DNA of 58,850 nt from Neisseriaceae bacterium TC5R-5. Lineage in GTDB: Bacteria > Pseudomonadota > Gammaproteobacteria > Burkholderiales > Chromobacteriaceae. Shown piece by piece: positions 27,768-36,644 of this stretch. A program made the position numbers and the translations under genes. The stretch covers positions 1 through 58,850 of the forward strand of contig JACCFC020000019.1 in NCBI GenBank assembly GCA_020830965.2, in the 5' to 3' direction. Position 1 is the first letter of the stretch; each line of letters begins with the position of its first letter. A model generated the notes under the pieces. The model was not told where the DNA came from. It saw only the letters and a program-made list of their open reading frames with translations, and did no database searches.

Positions 27768-28217
27768 ATGTATAAACGAATATTCGTTCCAGTTGATGAT
27801 AGCGAAACTTCCAATCTTGCTCTGCAAGAGGCCTGTAAGCTGGCAAAGGAACTTGGGGCGGCCTTACGCGTAGCTCATGTTGTCGATCTAGCCCAATTCG
27901 GTTGGGGTGGAACCGAGTTTTTAGATGCAACCGAACTGCAACAATCCATCAAGCAGGCAGGCGAGCAAGTCCTTAGTCAGATAAACGCCAGTATCAAAGC
28001 TCAAGGCCTGACTGCTGATTGCCAAATACTAGAAAGTTGGGGAGACAAAATTGCAGTGGTTCTACTAGATGACGCAAATGGTTGGAACGCAGATTTAATC
28101 GTTATGGGAACGCACGGGTGGGGTGGTTTGATGCATCTGCTATTAGGTAGTGTGGCAGAGGGTTTACTCAAAATCAGCGAAGTGCCGGTATTACTCATCC
28201 GTAACCCGAATAACTGA
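27768..28217 (+). CDS. universal stress protein (UspA family)
   Basis: 149 residues with the UspA fold. The N-terminal strand YKRIFVPVDDSETSNLAL and the C-terminal nucleotide-binding motif GTHGWGGLMHLLLGS (G-x2-G-x9-G-S) are present, so it belongs to the ATP-binding subgroup (UspFG/TeaD-like). Cytosolic. It stands alone; a repeat begins 3 bp after its stop, then a strong bidirectional terminator. Confidence 0.93.
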   Translation: MYKRIFVPVDDSETSNLALQEACKLAKELGAALRVAHVVDLAQFGWGGTEFLDATELQQSIKQAGEQVLSQINASIKAQGLTADCQILESWGDKIAVVLLDDANGWNADLIVMGTHGWGGLMHLLLGSVAEGLLKISEVPVLLIRNPNN

Positions 28218-28220
28218 ATA

Positions 28221-28319
28221 AGAGCCGTTAACAAAACCCCAGAAAGCCTCTGATGCAGACAGTACAAGTGGCACCGCAAGAAGGCGCAACGCTAGATCAA
28301 GGGTTTTGTTAGCAGCTCT
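28221..28319. repeat. Correia-like interspersed repeat, copy 7 (short variant)
   Basis: 99-bp orientation A copy with both ends (AGAGCCGTTAACAAAACCCC and TTTTGTTAGCAGCTCT). A small internal deletion removes the GCCAAGGCGCGCCG segment. Confidence 0.88.
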
Positions 28320-28335
28320 AAAGACTACCCAAAAA

Positions 28336-28369
28336 AAACAAAGCCAGCTGACAATAGCTGGCTTTGTTT
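28336..28369. terminator. bidirectional intrinsic terminator
   Basis: Perfect 14-bp stem AAACAAAGCCAGCT / AGCTGGCTTTGTTT with a 6-nt loop. On the minus strand it is followed by a run of eight T. It terminates the small HTH gene and probably also the plus-strand stress gene. Confidence 0.93.
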
Positions 28370-28389
28370 CATCTTAAGGCAGAACAAGC

Positions 28390-28716
28390 TTAACCGCTTA
28401 TGGCCTCAATACCTCCACCCTCTTGTGTTTCAAGCTTGGTACGAACCGCTTTGCGCAAGCTCTTATAGAGATCAGGATGAGTTTCTTTCAGATATTCAAC
28501 AATCTCGAAGTCCTCACGGCGAACTTTCGACAGATCAATCTGCTCAACATGCACTAGGCGTAGTAACTCGCGTACAGGCTTGGGCATATTGCGGCCACTC
28601 TCATAACGAGAACCGCCAGATTGGGTCACGCCAATACGACTCCAGAATTCCTGCTGATTCAGGCCAAGCTTGCGGCGTATTTCGCGTGGGTTGGTAATTT
28701 TTTCAAACAATTTCAT
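28390..28716 (-). CDS. small helix-turn-helix protein (XRE-like)
   Basis: 108 residues. An HTH lies at about residues 9-55 (REIRRKLGLNQQEFWSRIGV, TQSGGSRYESGRNMPKPV), followed by a charged helical tail ending in GGGIEAISG. GAGAGGAA lies 6 bp before ATG 28716. It has no toxin partner beside it, so it is more likely a stand-alone regulator than an antitoxin. Target genes are unknown. Confidence 0.82.
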   Translation of the reverse strand: MKLFEKITNPREIRRKLGLNQQEFWSRIGVTQSGGSRYESGRNMPKPVRELLRLVHVEQIDLSKVRREDFEIVEYLKETHPDLYKSLRKAVRTKLETQEGGGIEAISG

Positions 28717-29007
28717 TGGGCGTTCCTCTCACAGTATCAGGTTCTAATATTTTTGGGCTTACACGTTACACCCTTTAAAAATAGCAAATAATCTATCCAG
28801 AAGTAATTTCTGATGCAAAAAGGCTGACGAAGTTCCATTACAGAGGAAAAGTCATCATTGCTAATCTTAGTGGCTTCTTGTCATCAAGGACAATGGAATT
28901 TGTGGGCCCGGCGCAGGAAGATACTGCCTAGTCGCTTTTTTGTAAAGCATTATTTATGCTTATAGGAAGTTTAGCTATGGCTAATTTAGGAAGACAAAAT
29001 GAGATGG

Positions 29008-29108
29008 TAGGTGGCGAGCCTAACCCCCGGCACTTACACTAAATAACTATGGCTGCTTCCTTCCGGACCTGACCAGATTCGCTATCGTGCAATGCGGGGA
29101 GACCCGCC
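29008..29108 (-). ncRNA. ffs: signal recognition particle RNA, 4.5S type
   Basis: Read on the minus strand, the segment contains the invariant SRP domain: the apical sequence GGTCAGGTCCGGAAGGAAGC (about 29061-29080), followed by AGCCATAG. The 5' GGCGGGTCT pairs with the 3' AGGCTCGCC to close the hairpin. Length is about 101 nt. It is the scaffold of the Ffh-RNA particle that targets membrane proteins co-translationally. The ends are set by base pairing and may be off by a few bases. Confidence 0.95.
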
Positions 29109-29130
29109 GTAGAACTTAAAGCAGAGCGGC

Positions 29131-29159
29131 ATTGTAACTGCTTAAGGCACTCTTGCCAA
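29131..29159 (-). promoter_or_regulatory. promoter of ffs
   Basis: On the minus strand TTGGCA (-35, 29159-29154) and TACAAT (-10, 29136-29131) are separated by exactly 17 bp. The -10 box lies about 22 bp before the presumed mature 5' end, so a short 5' leader must be trimmed. Confidence 0.75.
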
Positions 29160-29359
29160 GAAGAGTCATCATCTCAGAAAGACCTCAACTGAAGCATCCC
29201 ATACCCCCATATTTCTAGTCAGCTCCGCGCTTAGATACAAATCACTTTAAAATCAAAATATTAAAAATGATGATTATTGGTTTTACAGCCTGTCTAAGGA
29301 CGGCTCAGCCAAATAACCGCTAAAACAGACCTTTTTTCACTCGCTAGGTAAACATCTTT

Positions 29360-29463
29360 AGGGCTGCTAACAAAAAGCCGAGCCAAGGCGCGCCGACACA
29401 GACAGTACCAGTAGTACGGCAAGGAGGCACAACGCGGGATCAGGGATTTTGGTTAGCGGCTCT
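29360..29463. repeat. Correia-like interspersed repeat, copy 8
   Basis: 104-bp orientation A copy. The left end has drifted to AGGGCTGCTAACAAAAAGCC; the right end is TTTTGGTTAGCGGCTCT. The CCTCGAAGAG segment is missing. It sits just downstream of thiD. The remaining ~250 bp between ffs and this copy shows no gene. Confidence 0.88.
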
Positions 29464-29491
29464 TATTGGCAATATCCGCGAGGTTTGTTCG

Positions 29492-30292
29492 TTAACGCCA
29501 TAATGCATGAAAATGATGAACTGGCCCGTTTCCCTTACCTACATTCAAGCTTTGAGAAGCTAGCATGGCTTTAGTCAGATAATCTTTAGCCAAGGCAACA
29601 CTCTCCTCCATCGGAAAGCGCGTCAAGAGCGCAGTCAAAGCCGCGGACAACGTGCAGCCGGTACCGTGGTTATTATTTGTTTCAATACGCTGGGCTGTCA
29701 GTACCGCAGCTCTGTCCCTACTCTTCAGTAAGTCGGTACTTTCCGGTTCCTGCAGATGCCCTCCTTTCAACAATACCCACGCCGAGCCCAAGGCCAGCAA
29801 ATCATCCAGCAAGGCATACATTTCATCCGTGCTGCCCGGTAGTTGGCAATCCAGCAGAATGCTGGCTTCCGGCAGATTGGGGGTGATGATAGTAGCCAGC
29901 GGAATCAGTTGCTCGCGAATCACAGCAATAGCATCCGAGCTCAAGAGACGATCCCCACTCTTGGCCACCATGACAGGGTCGAGCACAATTATGGCCGGGC
30001 GATAATAGCTAAGACGCTCCGCAATAGCCTCGGCAATAGCCGCATTGGCCACCATGCCCACCTTGACAGCATCCACCTGTATATCGGTAAACACCGCATC
30101 GATCTGCTCTGCGACAAATGCGGGGGCCATGGCATGAAAGCTTTTTACACCACAGGTATTCTGTGCCACCACCGCCGTTATAGCGGCCATCCCGTAGCTA
30201 TTGAATGCAGAAAATGTTTTCAGATCTGCCTGGATACCGGCCCCTCCACTTGGGTCCGTGCCGGCAATAGATAAAACGTTAGCAATTTTCAT
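29492..30292 (-). CDS. thiD: hydroxymethylpyrimidine/phosphomethylpyrimidine kinase
   Basis: 266-residue ribokinase-like enzyme that phosphorylates HMP and HMP-P in thiamine synthesis. N-terminal SIAGTDPSGGAGIQADLKTF, the DPVMVAKSGDRLL block and the C-terminal anion hole NNHGTGCTLSAAL are all present. No thiE or TPP riboswitch is beside it and no Shine-Dalgarno sequence precedes ATG 30292, so expression may be low. Repeats flank it on both sides. Confidence 0.94.
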   Translation of the reverse strand: MKIANVLSIAGTDPSGGAGIQADLKTFSAFNSYGMAAITAVVAQNTCGVKSFHAMAPAFVAEQIDAVFTDIQVDAVKVGMVANAAIAEAIAERLSYYRPAIIVLDPVMVAKSGDRLLSSDAIAVIREQLIPLATIITPNLPEASILLDCQLPGSTDEMYALLDDLLALGSAWVLLKGGHLQEPESTDLLKSRDRAAVLTAQRIETNNNHGTGCTLSAALTALLTRFPMEESVALAKDYLTKAMLASQSLNVGKGNGPVHHFHALWR

Positions 30293-30331
30293 AAACTTTT
30301 ATATGTTGCGTTAGCCAATTAACCATCCCTT

Positions 30332-30439
30332 AGAGCCGCTAACAAGACCTCGAAGAGGTGCTGAACCAAGGCGCGCCGACGTAGAGAGTACAAGTACTAC
30401 GGCAAGGAGGCGCAACGCTGGATCAGGGGTTTGTTAGCA
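30332..30439. repeat. Correia-like interspersed repeat, copy 9 (right end cut)
   Basis: Orientation A copy beginning AGAGCCGCTAACAAGACCTCG and ending GGGGTTTGTTAGC. The last eight bases of the right inverted repeat are lost where the stop codon of the NCS2 permease begins. Confidence 0.9.
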
Positions 30440-31795
30440 TTAATGCGCTTGCTGTAACTTCGCCTCTGGAACTACAGACTGCACTTGCGGCTTGTCCAAA
30501 CCATTAAACCAAAGATTTAAACCCACCGCACTGAGCGTAGCCAATAAGATACCACTATGCAGCAGAGGAGCTAAGGCCGCAGGGAACTGCTGGAAGAAAT
30601 TAGGCGCGACCACCGGGATCATCCCGGCACTCAAACTGATCGCCACAATCAGCATATTATGGCGCTGCGTCACATAATCCACCTTGCCGAGTATCTTGAT
30701 ACCGGTTGCCAATACCATGCCAAACATCACCATACCCGCCCCACCCAATACAAACGGCGGAATAGAAGCCACCATTACCGCCATTTTCGGCACCAGCCCA
30801 AAAGCAATCAGGATCCCCCCCGCCATCACACACACCCAGCGGCTACTGACCCCGGTCACGCCCACCAGGCCGACATTCTGGGAAAACGACGTGTGCGGAA
30901 AGGAATTGAACACCCCCCCAATCACCGTACCTAAGGCATCCACCCGCAAACCACGCACCAGTGCTGTGCGATCTACCGGCCTCTCCACCAACTCACCGAG
31001 AGCCAGGAACATCCCCATGGACTCGACAAAAATAATCATCATCACCACTGTGAGCGTCAAGATTGACCAAATCTCAAAAACAGGCGGCCCATATTGAAAC
31101 GGCACAATTGGAGCAAACCATGCCGCATCGCCTAAACCGGCCAGATTGACTCGACCCAATAATAAGGCCAAAACAAAGCCAAACAGCAAGCCCAACAGAA
31201 CTGAAATATTGCTGAAAAAACCTTTCAGATAACGGGAAATCAGCAGAATAAACCCTAGCACTGCCAACGACACCGCTAAAAATACAGGATTGCCATAATC
31301 GGGATTACCTTTGCCCCCAGCCGCCCAGTCAATACCGACTCGGATGATGGACAGACCAATAATGGTAATCACAACACCGGTAACCAGCGGTGGAAACAAA
31401 CCAATCAAGCGCCCAATCAAAGGGACCAGTAACAGACTCAGCAAACCGGCGGCAATGGTTGCGCCAAAAATGCCAGGCAAACCCAATGCCGGATTCTGAC
31501 CAATTGCCAGCATCGGCCCCACAGCAGCAAACGTCACCGCCATAATAACGGGCAAACGTATCCCGAAGCCTTTGAGCCCCACACACTGCAAGATCGTCAC
31601 CACCCCACAGCAAAATAGATCGGCACTGATCAAGAATGCCATTTGCGCTTTTGGCAAGCCCAAAGCAGCACCGATAATCAACGGAACCGCTACCGCACCG
31701 GCATACATCACCAGCACATGTTGCAAGCCCAAAGTAAATAGCTTGCCTAAAGGCAATTTTTCATCCACCGGATGCACAGTCGTTGCAGAAGTCAT
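30440..31795 (-). CDS. NCS2-family xanthine/urate permease
   Basis: 451-residue nucleobase:cation symporter-2 with about 12-14 TM segments. Family signatures: GLQHVLVMYAGAVAVP (QH motif, TM1), FVESMGMFLALGE (the conserved Glu of TM8) and FPHTSFSQNVGLVGVTGV (TM9/10, typical of the XanQ/UacT purine branch). Import of xanthine or urate fits its place at the downstream end of the purine-degradation locus. ATG 31795 is preferred over 31807 because GGAGAAAG lies directly before it. A terminator-like stem upstream (31868-31889) suggests its own promoter. Confidence 0.9.
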   Translation of the reverse strand: MTSATTVHPVDEKLPLGKLFTLGLQHVLVMYAGAVAVPLIIGAALGLPKAQMAFLISADLFCCGVVTILQCVGLKGFGIRLPVIMAVTFAAVGPMLAIGQNPALGLPGIFGATIAAGLLSLLLVPLIGRLIGLFPPLVTGVVITIIGLSIIRVGIDWAAGGKGNPDYGNPVFLAVSLAVLGFILLISRYLKGFFSNISVLLGLLFGFVLALLLGRVNLAGLGDAAWFAPIVPFQYGPPVFEIWSILTLTVVMMIIFVESMGMFLALGELVERPVDRTALVRGLRVDALGTVIGGVFNSFPHTSFSQNVGLVGVTGVSSRWVCVMAGGILIAFGLVPKMAVMVASIPPFVLGGAGMVMFGMVLATGIKILGKVDYVTQRHNMLIVAISLSAGMIPVVAPNFFQQFPAALAPLLHSGILLATLSAVGLNLWFNGLDKPQVQSVVPEAKLQQAH

Positions 31796-31867
31796 TGCTT
31801 TCTCCATTGAGACATTATTCGGCTGATTATTTTTTTAAACTGGTCGCCGTAATATAAAAAATACACA

Positions 31868-31889
31868 CCAGCCACTCCTCAATGGCTGG
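31868..31889 (-). terminator. terminator after the racemase gene
   Basis: 7-bp stem CCAGCCA / TGGCTGG with an 8-nt loop. Read on the minus strand it is followed by TGTGTATTTTTTATA. It is placed between the racemase and the NCS2 permease. Confidence 0.7.
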
Positions 31890-31914
31890 CAAGTCAATAC
31901 ACTCAAATTCAATA

Positions 31915-32658
31915 CTACTTCCCCTGTGGCCAAGCAAATGGCTGCAATAAACCGCTGTAAGGCTTGGGTAAGGGATAAGCCCAATCACCGCGTTTACAGG
32001 TAGTAAGGCCCAGCTGATGTAGACTTTCTAGCAACTTCACCGCCACCGACACCCCATCAATTACGTTGATGCCGAGCATTTGGCGCAATTCTTGGCACCA
32101 ATCTGCCATGCCGGCACAACCCAGCACGATGCTATCTATTCCATCCTCATGAATCGCTCGCCGGCATTCGTCGGCAATGCGGTTCAATATTTCGGCGCTG
32201 TTTTCCTCCAAAGCCAATACCGGCAACTCACACGCCCGCACATTACGGCATAGATGACGCATGCCGTAACGCTCCGCCAGATGCCAGCTCATGCCACAAG
32301 TACGTTGCAAAGTCGTTACCACACTAAAACTACTACCAATCAAGCTGGCCGCATGCATTGCTGCCTCAGCAATCCCTATTACCGGCCCACGTGCGGCTTC
32401 GCGTGCCGCATACAAACCAGGATCGCCAAAACAGGCAATCACATAGCCATCTACCCCCTCCGCCTCCCCCTTGCTGATTTCCTGCAAAATACCAGGAACG
32501 CTCAAGGCCTCATCGTAATGGCTCTCTATGGAAGCCGGCCCCATAGCAGGACTCACCGCAATAATTTCGGTGCCCGGTGCCGCGACTAGGCGGGCAGACA
32601 AACCGATTTTCTCGGTCATCGGCCAGCTAGTATTAGGGTTGATCACTTTAATTTTCAT
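31915..32658 (-). CDS. Asp/Glu/hydantoin racemase family protein (probable allantoin racemase)
   Basis: 247 residues of the cofactor-independent racemase family. The two catalytic cysteines are Cys76 (VIACFGDPGL) and Cys181 (VLGCAGM). The N-terminus MKIKVINPNTS is typical of the hydantoin/allantoin racemase branch (HyuE, HpxA). Between an NCS1 permease and a purine permease, in a locus with allantoinase, allantoin racemisation is the likeliest activity: it would make the (R)-form available to PuuE. Substrate is inferred from context. Confidence 0.85.
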   Translation of the reverse strand: MKIKVINPNTSWPMTEKIGLSARLVAAPGTEIIAVSPAMGPASIESHYDEALSVPGILQEISKGEAEGVDGYVIACFGDPGLYAAREAARGPVIGIAEAAMHAASLIGSSFSVVTTLQRTCGMSWHLAERYGMRHLCRNVRACELPVLALEENSAEILNRIADECRRAIHEDGIDSIVLGCAGMADWCQELRQMLGINVIDGVSVAVKLLESLHQLGLTTCKRGDWAYPLPKPYSGLLQPFAWPQGK

Positions 32659-32715
32659 CTGCTTCCCCTTTTTATGATGTTCTCTAGTTTATTATCAGCA
32701 CACCAAATAAAACGA

Positions 32716-34185
32716 TTAGGCTCTGCCACTTAACACAATATCAGCTCGCTGTTTGTGAACACTATTAATCAAATAATAAAAAACAAAACCACAACTCATA
32801 CCGACAAACCAAGTAAAGTTCAGCAGAAACTCCAAACTGGGCAGCAGTACACAGAGTGCAGCTAAAATAAAGGCCGGAACCAAAGCACCAATAGCTTTCC
32901 AGTTATAACCATTACTAAACCAGTATTCGCTTTTTTTATCCAGAATATACAAATCGTCCACAACAACTCTTTGCTTTTTCAACCAGAAATAATCGGCAAT
33001 TACAATACCAAATAAGGGCCCGATAATGGCTCCTAATACATCCAGCGTGTAATGAATAACTTGTGGGTTATTAAACAGATTCCACGGCGTAATAAATATC
33101 GAACCAACGGCAGCAATCATGCCACCAGTACGCCAGCTGATATAACGCGGTGCCACATTGGAGAAATCAAAGGCAGGAGAAACAAAATTGGCCACCACAT
33201 TAATACCAACGGTTGCCACCATGAAAGTCAATCCGCCCAAAATAACAGCGAAGCTATGATCAATATGCCCGACCATTTCTACCGGATCGGTAATCAGCTT
33301 GCCAAATACCGGTTGAGTAGCCGCAATACACACCACCGTTAATAAAGAGAAGAATAAGAAATTAATTGGCAAACCCCATAAGTTTCCTTTTTTTACCGCA
33401 CTAAAACTTTTGCCATAACGTGAAAAGTCGCCGAAATTCAACATCGGCCCGGAAAAATATGAGACCACCAGCGCAATCGCGTTCAACATAATGGGTATGG
33501 AGGCCCAGCCGGTGTATTTCACCCCTGCCAGGTTCAAATCCAGAGCACGCCAGCCAGCCTTCCATACCAGCCAGGCGGCCAACATCAACATCACCACATA
33601 CACAACGGGACCAGCCCAGTCAATGAAGCGGCGAATAGTTTCCATACCAGCTGTAAACACCAGTGCCTGCAATACCCACATCACCATAAAAGCCAACCAA
33701 CCGAGATAAGACAGGCCGAGAAAACCGTAGTTTTTTACTTCAGCATAAATAGTGAGTGAAGGAGCCAGTTTTAGCAGAATCAGTAGAAATGCCGCTGAGG
33801 CTAGATAAGTCTGAATACCATACCAAGCAACCGCAATCAAGCCGCGTAAAATAGCCGGGATATTGGCACCCAGCAAACCAAATGTTGCACGACAAATCAC
33901 CGGATAAGGCACTCCCGTTACCTGACTTGACTTGGCTACCAGATTAGTAAATAACTGCACAATCAAAATACCAATCAGCAAGGATAATAATACCTGCCAA
34001 CTACCCAGACCCAGGGCAAACAAACTACCAGCCATGATATAGCCGCCTACGCTATGCACATCCGACATCCAAAAAGCAAAGAAATTATAACTTGTCCACG
34101 TTTGCTCTTTTAATGGTGCCAAATCTTCATTGGTTAAACGGGGGCTGTAGTTATCTTTTATCACTGCGTTGCTTTTTTCCATCAT
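32716..34185 (-). CDS. NCS1-family allantoin/hydantoin-type permease
   Basis: 489-residue nucleobase:cation symporter-1 with 12 TM segments. It opens with NEDLAPLKEQTWTSYNFFAFWMSD, the standard NCS1 start, and has GVPYPVICRATFGLLGAN and FSGPMLNFGDFSRYGKS. It is close to PucI/Mhp1-type allantoin or hydantoin carriers. AAGGAG precedes the tandem start codons at 34185/34182. It follows allA after a terminator-like stem and precedes the racemase by 57 bp. Confidence 0.9.
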   Translation of the reverse strand: MMEKSNAVIKDNYSPRLTNEDLAPLKEQTWTSYNFFAFWMSDVHSVGGYIMAGSLFALGLGSWQVLLSLLIGILIVQLFTNLVAKSSQVTGVPYPVICRATFGLLGANIPAILRGLIAVAWYGIQTYLASAAFLLILLKLAPSLTIYAEVKNYGFLGLSYLGWLAFMVMWVLQALVFTAGMETIRRFIDWAGPVVYVVMLMLAAWLVWKAGWRALDLNLAGVKYTGWASIPIMLNAIALVVSYFSGPMLNFGDFSRYGKSFSAVKKGNLWGLPINFLFFSLLTVVCIAATQPVFGKLITDPVEMVGHIDHSFAVILGGLTFMVATVGINVVANFVSPAFDFSNVAPRYISWRTGGMIAAVGSIFITPWNLFNNPQVIHYTLDVLGAIIGPLFGIVIADYFWLKKQRVVVDDLYILDKKSEYWFSNGYNWKAIGALVPAFILAALCVLLPSLEFLLNFTWFVGMSCGFVFYYLINSVHKQRADIVLSGRA

Positions 34186-34281
34186 TTCTCCTTCTTGATT
34201 AGCGTGGCATTCTTTTTTTGGTGATGATGAATCCGCATGTGATTTTTAGTTACTATGCTGATTATTAATCCTACAAAAAAT

Positions 34282-34308
34282 AAGCCTGCTTTATAAAAAG
34301 TCAGGCTT
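34282..34308 (-). terminator. terminator overlapping the end of allA
   Basis: Stem AAGCCTG / CAGGCTT with a 13-nt loop. On the minus strand it is followed by ATTTTTTG. The upstream arm includes the last codons and the TGA stop of allA. Confidence 0.7.
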
Positions 34309-34801
34309 GCACTATTTGATAAGATTTAGATAAAGACACTTCATCACAGTTATGTCCGCCACCAATACGATCTAGCATGATAAAGACACCCACTTGGTTC
34401 AGACTCATCAAGGGATGATGCCAAGTGCCACGGTGATAATGCACCCCCTGCTCACCACTGGCCAAAAATGCACGCATCCGACCTTCTTCGGGAGCATTGC
34501 TGGTGGTAGGGGGGGCCACCACAATAATGGCGGAAGTACCATTACAGGGAATAAAAGCTTGGCTGCCTAAAGGATGGCGCTCCAATATGTGGATGGTTTG
34601 CGGTAACGTGAAGGCGTCTCCACGCGCCATACTAATGCCAGCTTGGCCACCTTCCGTACTACTATCCAGCAGGCCGAGCTTATGATAACGACGGGTGGTG
34701 CCATTATTAATAGGTAACCAGTCGCTACCCGCTATTTCGATAACATCGCCAAATGGTGCAAAAGCCTGCTTAGTCAATGGCTCCAACACTAATATGCTCA
34801 T
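34301..34801 (-). CDS. allA: ureidoglycolate lyase
   Basis: 166-residue AllA that splits ureidoglycolate to glyoxylate and urea, the last step of this ureide route. Family blocks: LTKQAFAPFGDVIE, NNGTTRRYH, LERHPLGSQAFIP, and the active-site loop GVHYHRGTWHHPL. ATG 34801 with CAGGAG 7 bp upstream is the family start; the extension to 34840 is rejected. It lies 69 bp after alc. Confidence 0.94.
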   Translation of the reverse strand: MSILVLEPLTKQAFAPFGDVIEIAGSDWLPINNGTTRRYHKLGLLDSSTEGGQAGISMARGDAFTLPQTIHILERHPLGSQAFIPCNGTSAIIVVAPPTTSNAPEEGRMRAFLASGEQGVHYHRGTWHHPLMSLNQVGVFIMLDRIGGGHNCDEVSLSKSYQIVQA

Positions 34802-34870
34802 GATTTTCTCCTGTGAGCAACAGCTCTCTAGCTGCGGCAAACCTTAAGCTCCGCCGCAGCTAATGCTTTG

Positions 34871-35911
34871 TTAATCTGCCAGACGGCCCCAGATACGCAA
34901 ACGGCTCACGCCGCCATCCGGGAAAATATTCAGCCGCACATGGGTAACTGCCCCCAATTCACGCAACTGCTCTTTGCCGTAAAAGTGCTGACAATCCATG
35001 CTGGTTTTTTGCTCGGACAATAAGGTGTCCCAGAACATCGCCTGAGTGATGATGGATTGATCGGTACCATGTGAGACGTAAGCCGCCTGAATAGAAACGC
35101 GATCGGGGTAATTGCCTTTGAAGTGTGCGGTGTCGACTTCGATTTTTTCGACGATAGCAGCATGGCCCAGTTCAACGATGCACCAGTCATTACCCGGTTC
35201 ACGGCGGCGACGGGTTTCCCAGCCATCGCCCATATTGACGCCACGGCCAGGCATGATCATCCGGAACGGCACGCCAAAATGAGCATCGTTATAGGCAACA
35301 ATACGCCCACCATTTTCCAGTGCCGACACCTCGTACAGCGCATTCGGGTCTTGCTGCTCCCAATTACAGGCGGGTTGGCCATAAACGCGGAAGCGCGCTA
35401 CCCCGCCATCCGGATAAATATTCAAACGCAAATGCGTCCATACCCGAGCATCATCAATCTCAATAAAGTGGTGGGCGCTGCTACCCAGCGAGGTAGAGGG
35501 CACCAGTTCGACCCATTGCGTGTTACTGCCGGGCTCGCCATCACAACAGCAGGCCTCTACTGATGCTGCCGGCGGAAAGTTACCAGTAAAGTGGCTGGTA
35601 TCAATATCCAGACCCTTGATAACACCTGCCAAACCAAGCTTGATGACGGCATGGTCATAGCCGCCATTACGGCGACGCTGTGTTTCCCAGCCATCCATCC
35701 ATTTGCCGTGATCATCAAACTTGCCAACGATAAAGACCGGTTCGCTCGCTTGCAGCATGCGCCCGGCATCGGCAAACCATTGGTCAGAGCAACTCAGCAC
35801 CTTAGCACCAAAATCAGCATGGGCTAGGTTGGCATAACGTATTGCAAAATCCGGTTTTTCAACTGCTGCTGCTTGTAATACGGTGCCTACCGGATGGTTG
35901 ATTGCGGCCAT
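34871..35911 (-). CDS. alc: allantoicase
   Basis: 346-residue allantoicase (allantoate to ureidoglycolate and urea). It has two internally duplicated jelly-roll domains. Each carries the conserved MxDGWETxRRR motif (DGWETQRRR near residue 74; GDGWETRRR near 230) and a DTxHFxGNxP motif ([20 protein letters not shown]). The C-terminal [15 protein letters not shown] is repeated in part as [15 protein letters not shown] in the first half. GAGGAG precedes ATG 35911. Allantoicase (not allantoate amidohydrolase) is used, so two ureas rather than ammonia are produced per allantoin. Confidence 0.96.
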   Translation of the reverse strand: MAAINHPVGTVLQAAAVEKPDFAIRYANLAHADFGAKVLSCSDQWFADAGRMLQASEPVFIVGKFDDHGKWMDGWETQRRRNGGYDHAVIKLGLAGVIKGLDIDTSHFTGNFPPAASVEACCCDGEPGSNTQWVELVPSTSLGSSAHHFIEIDDARVWTHLRLNIYPDGGVARFRVYGQPACNWEQQDPNALYEVSALENGGRIVAYNDAHFGVPFRMIMPGRGVNMGDGWETRRRREPGNDWCIVELGHAAIVEKIEVDTAHFKGNYPDRVSIQAAYVSHGTDQSIITQAMFWDTLLSEQKTSMDCQHFYGKEQLRELGAVTHVRLNIFPDGGVSRLRIWGRLAD

Positions 35912-35985
35912 ATTGAGTTATCTCCTCTGTTATTAACGCTTGGGTTTTAAACAAGCGGGGGCAAAAAATAAATACAGTATTACCA

Positions 35986-36612
35986 CTACGCCAGACCCGC
36001 TCTATCCAACAGCACGACCAGACCTAGTGCCAAAAAAAACAGCGCAGAGGTTTTGAGAAAAAGCTGTCTGAGCATCGCCACGCGCTGAAAGAACAATTGC
36101 GCTAGTAGGCCGTAGCTGGTTTTACAGAACAGATCAACCAGCACCCAGCCCAGTACCATCCAGCCCAGTTGCGGCAGGAAGGGGGCCGACGGGTCGAGAA
36201 ACTGCGGTAATAAGGCTACGAAGAAGGCAATGTCTTTAGGGTTGCTGATGCCAAGCAGAAAGGCGTGAGAAAACAGTTGCGAAGCTTGTCGTGGCGACTG
36301 CCCCGGAGTCGCTGCCTGTTGCTTGCCTGCCGCCCCGCGCCAGGCCTGGATGCCCAGAAAAATCAGATAGGCCGCACCCAGTAGCTGCAGGGTGGCAAAC
36401 AGTTGTGGCGAGGTCAGCACTAGCGTACCGACCCCCAAAGCAGAGAGCAGTAATAAGCTGAGCGAAGCGGAAACGCCGCCGATAAACGCCGGCCAAGCCC
36501 GCAACAGACCATGCTGCACGCTGGTATTGACCATAAATAGTGATAGCGGGCCGGGTATGGCAATCACGACCAGAATGGCCAGCAGATAGGTAACAAGCAT
36601 TTCACTGGACAT
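35986..36612 (-). CDS. LysE/RhtB-family exporter
   Basis: 208 residues with six TM segments. It begins AIPGPLSLFMVNTSVQHGL, the PGP motif of LysE/RhtB translocators, and has GISNPKDIAFFVALLPQFL. These export amino acids or small amides. Its place between uraD and alc suggests export of a ureide or metabolite of the same pathway, but the substrate cannot be read from the sequence. It is spaced 32 bp from uraD and is clearly in the operon. Confidence 0.9.
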   Translation of the reverse strand: MSSEMLVTYLLAILVVIAIPGPLSLFMVNTSVQHGLLRAWPAFIGGVSASLSLLLLSALGVGTLVLTSPQLFATLQLLGAAYLIFLGIQAWRGAAGKQQAATPGQSPRQASQLFSHAFLLGISNPKDIAFFVALLPQFLDPSAPFLPQLGWMVLGWVLVDLFCKTSYGLLAQLFFQRVAMLRQLFLKTSALFFLALGLVVLLDRAGLA

Positions 36613-36644
36613 AAGGTGTTATCTCTCCGTACCAGGCAAGCTGC

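Noticed and set aside
30293-30331. TPP riboswitch upstream of thiD
   Set aside because: The leader is under 50 bp before a repeat copy and contains no THI-box sequence.
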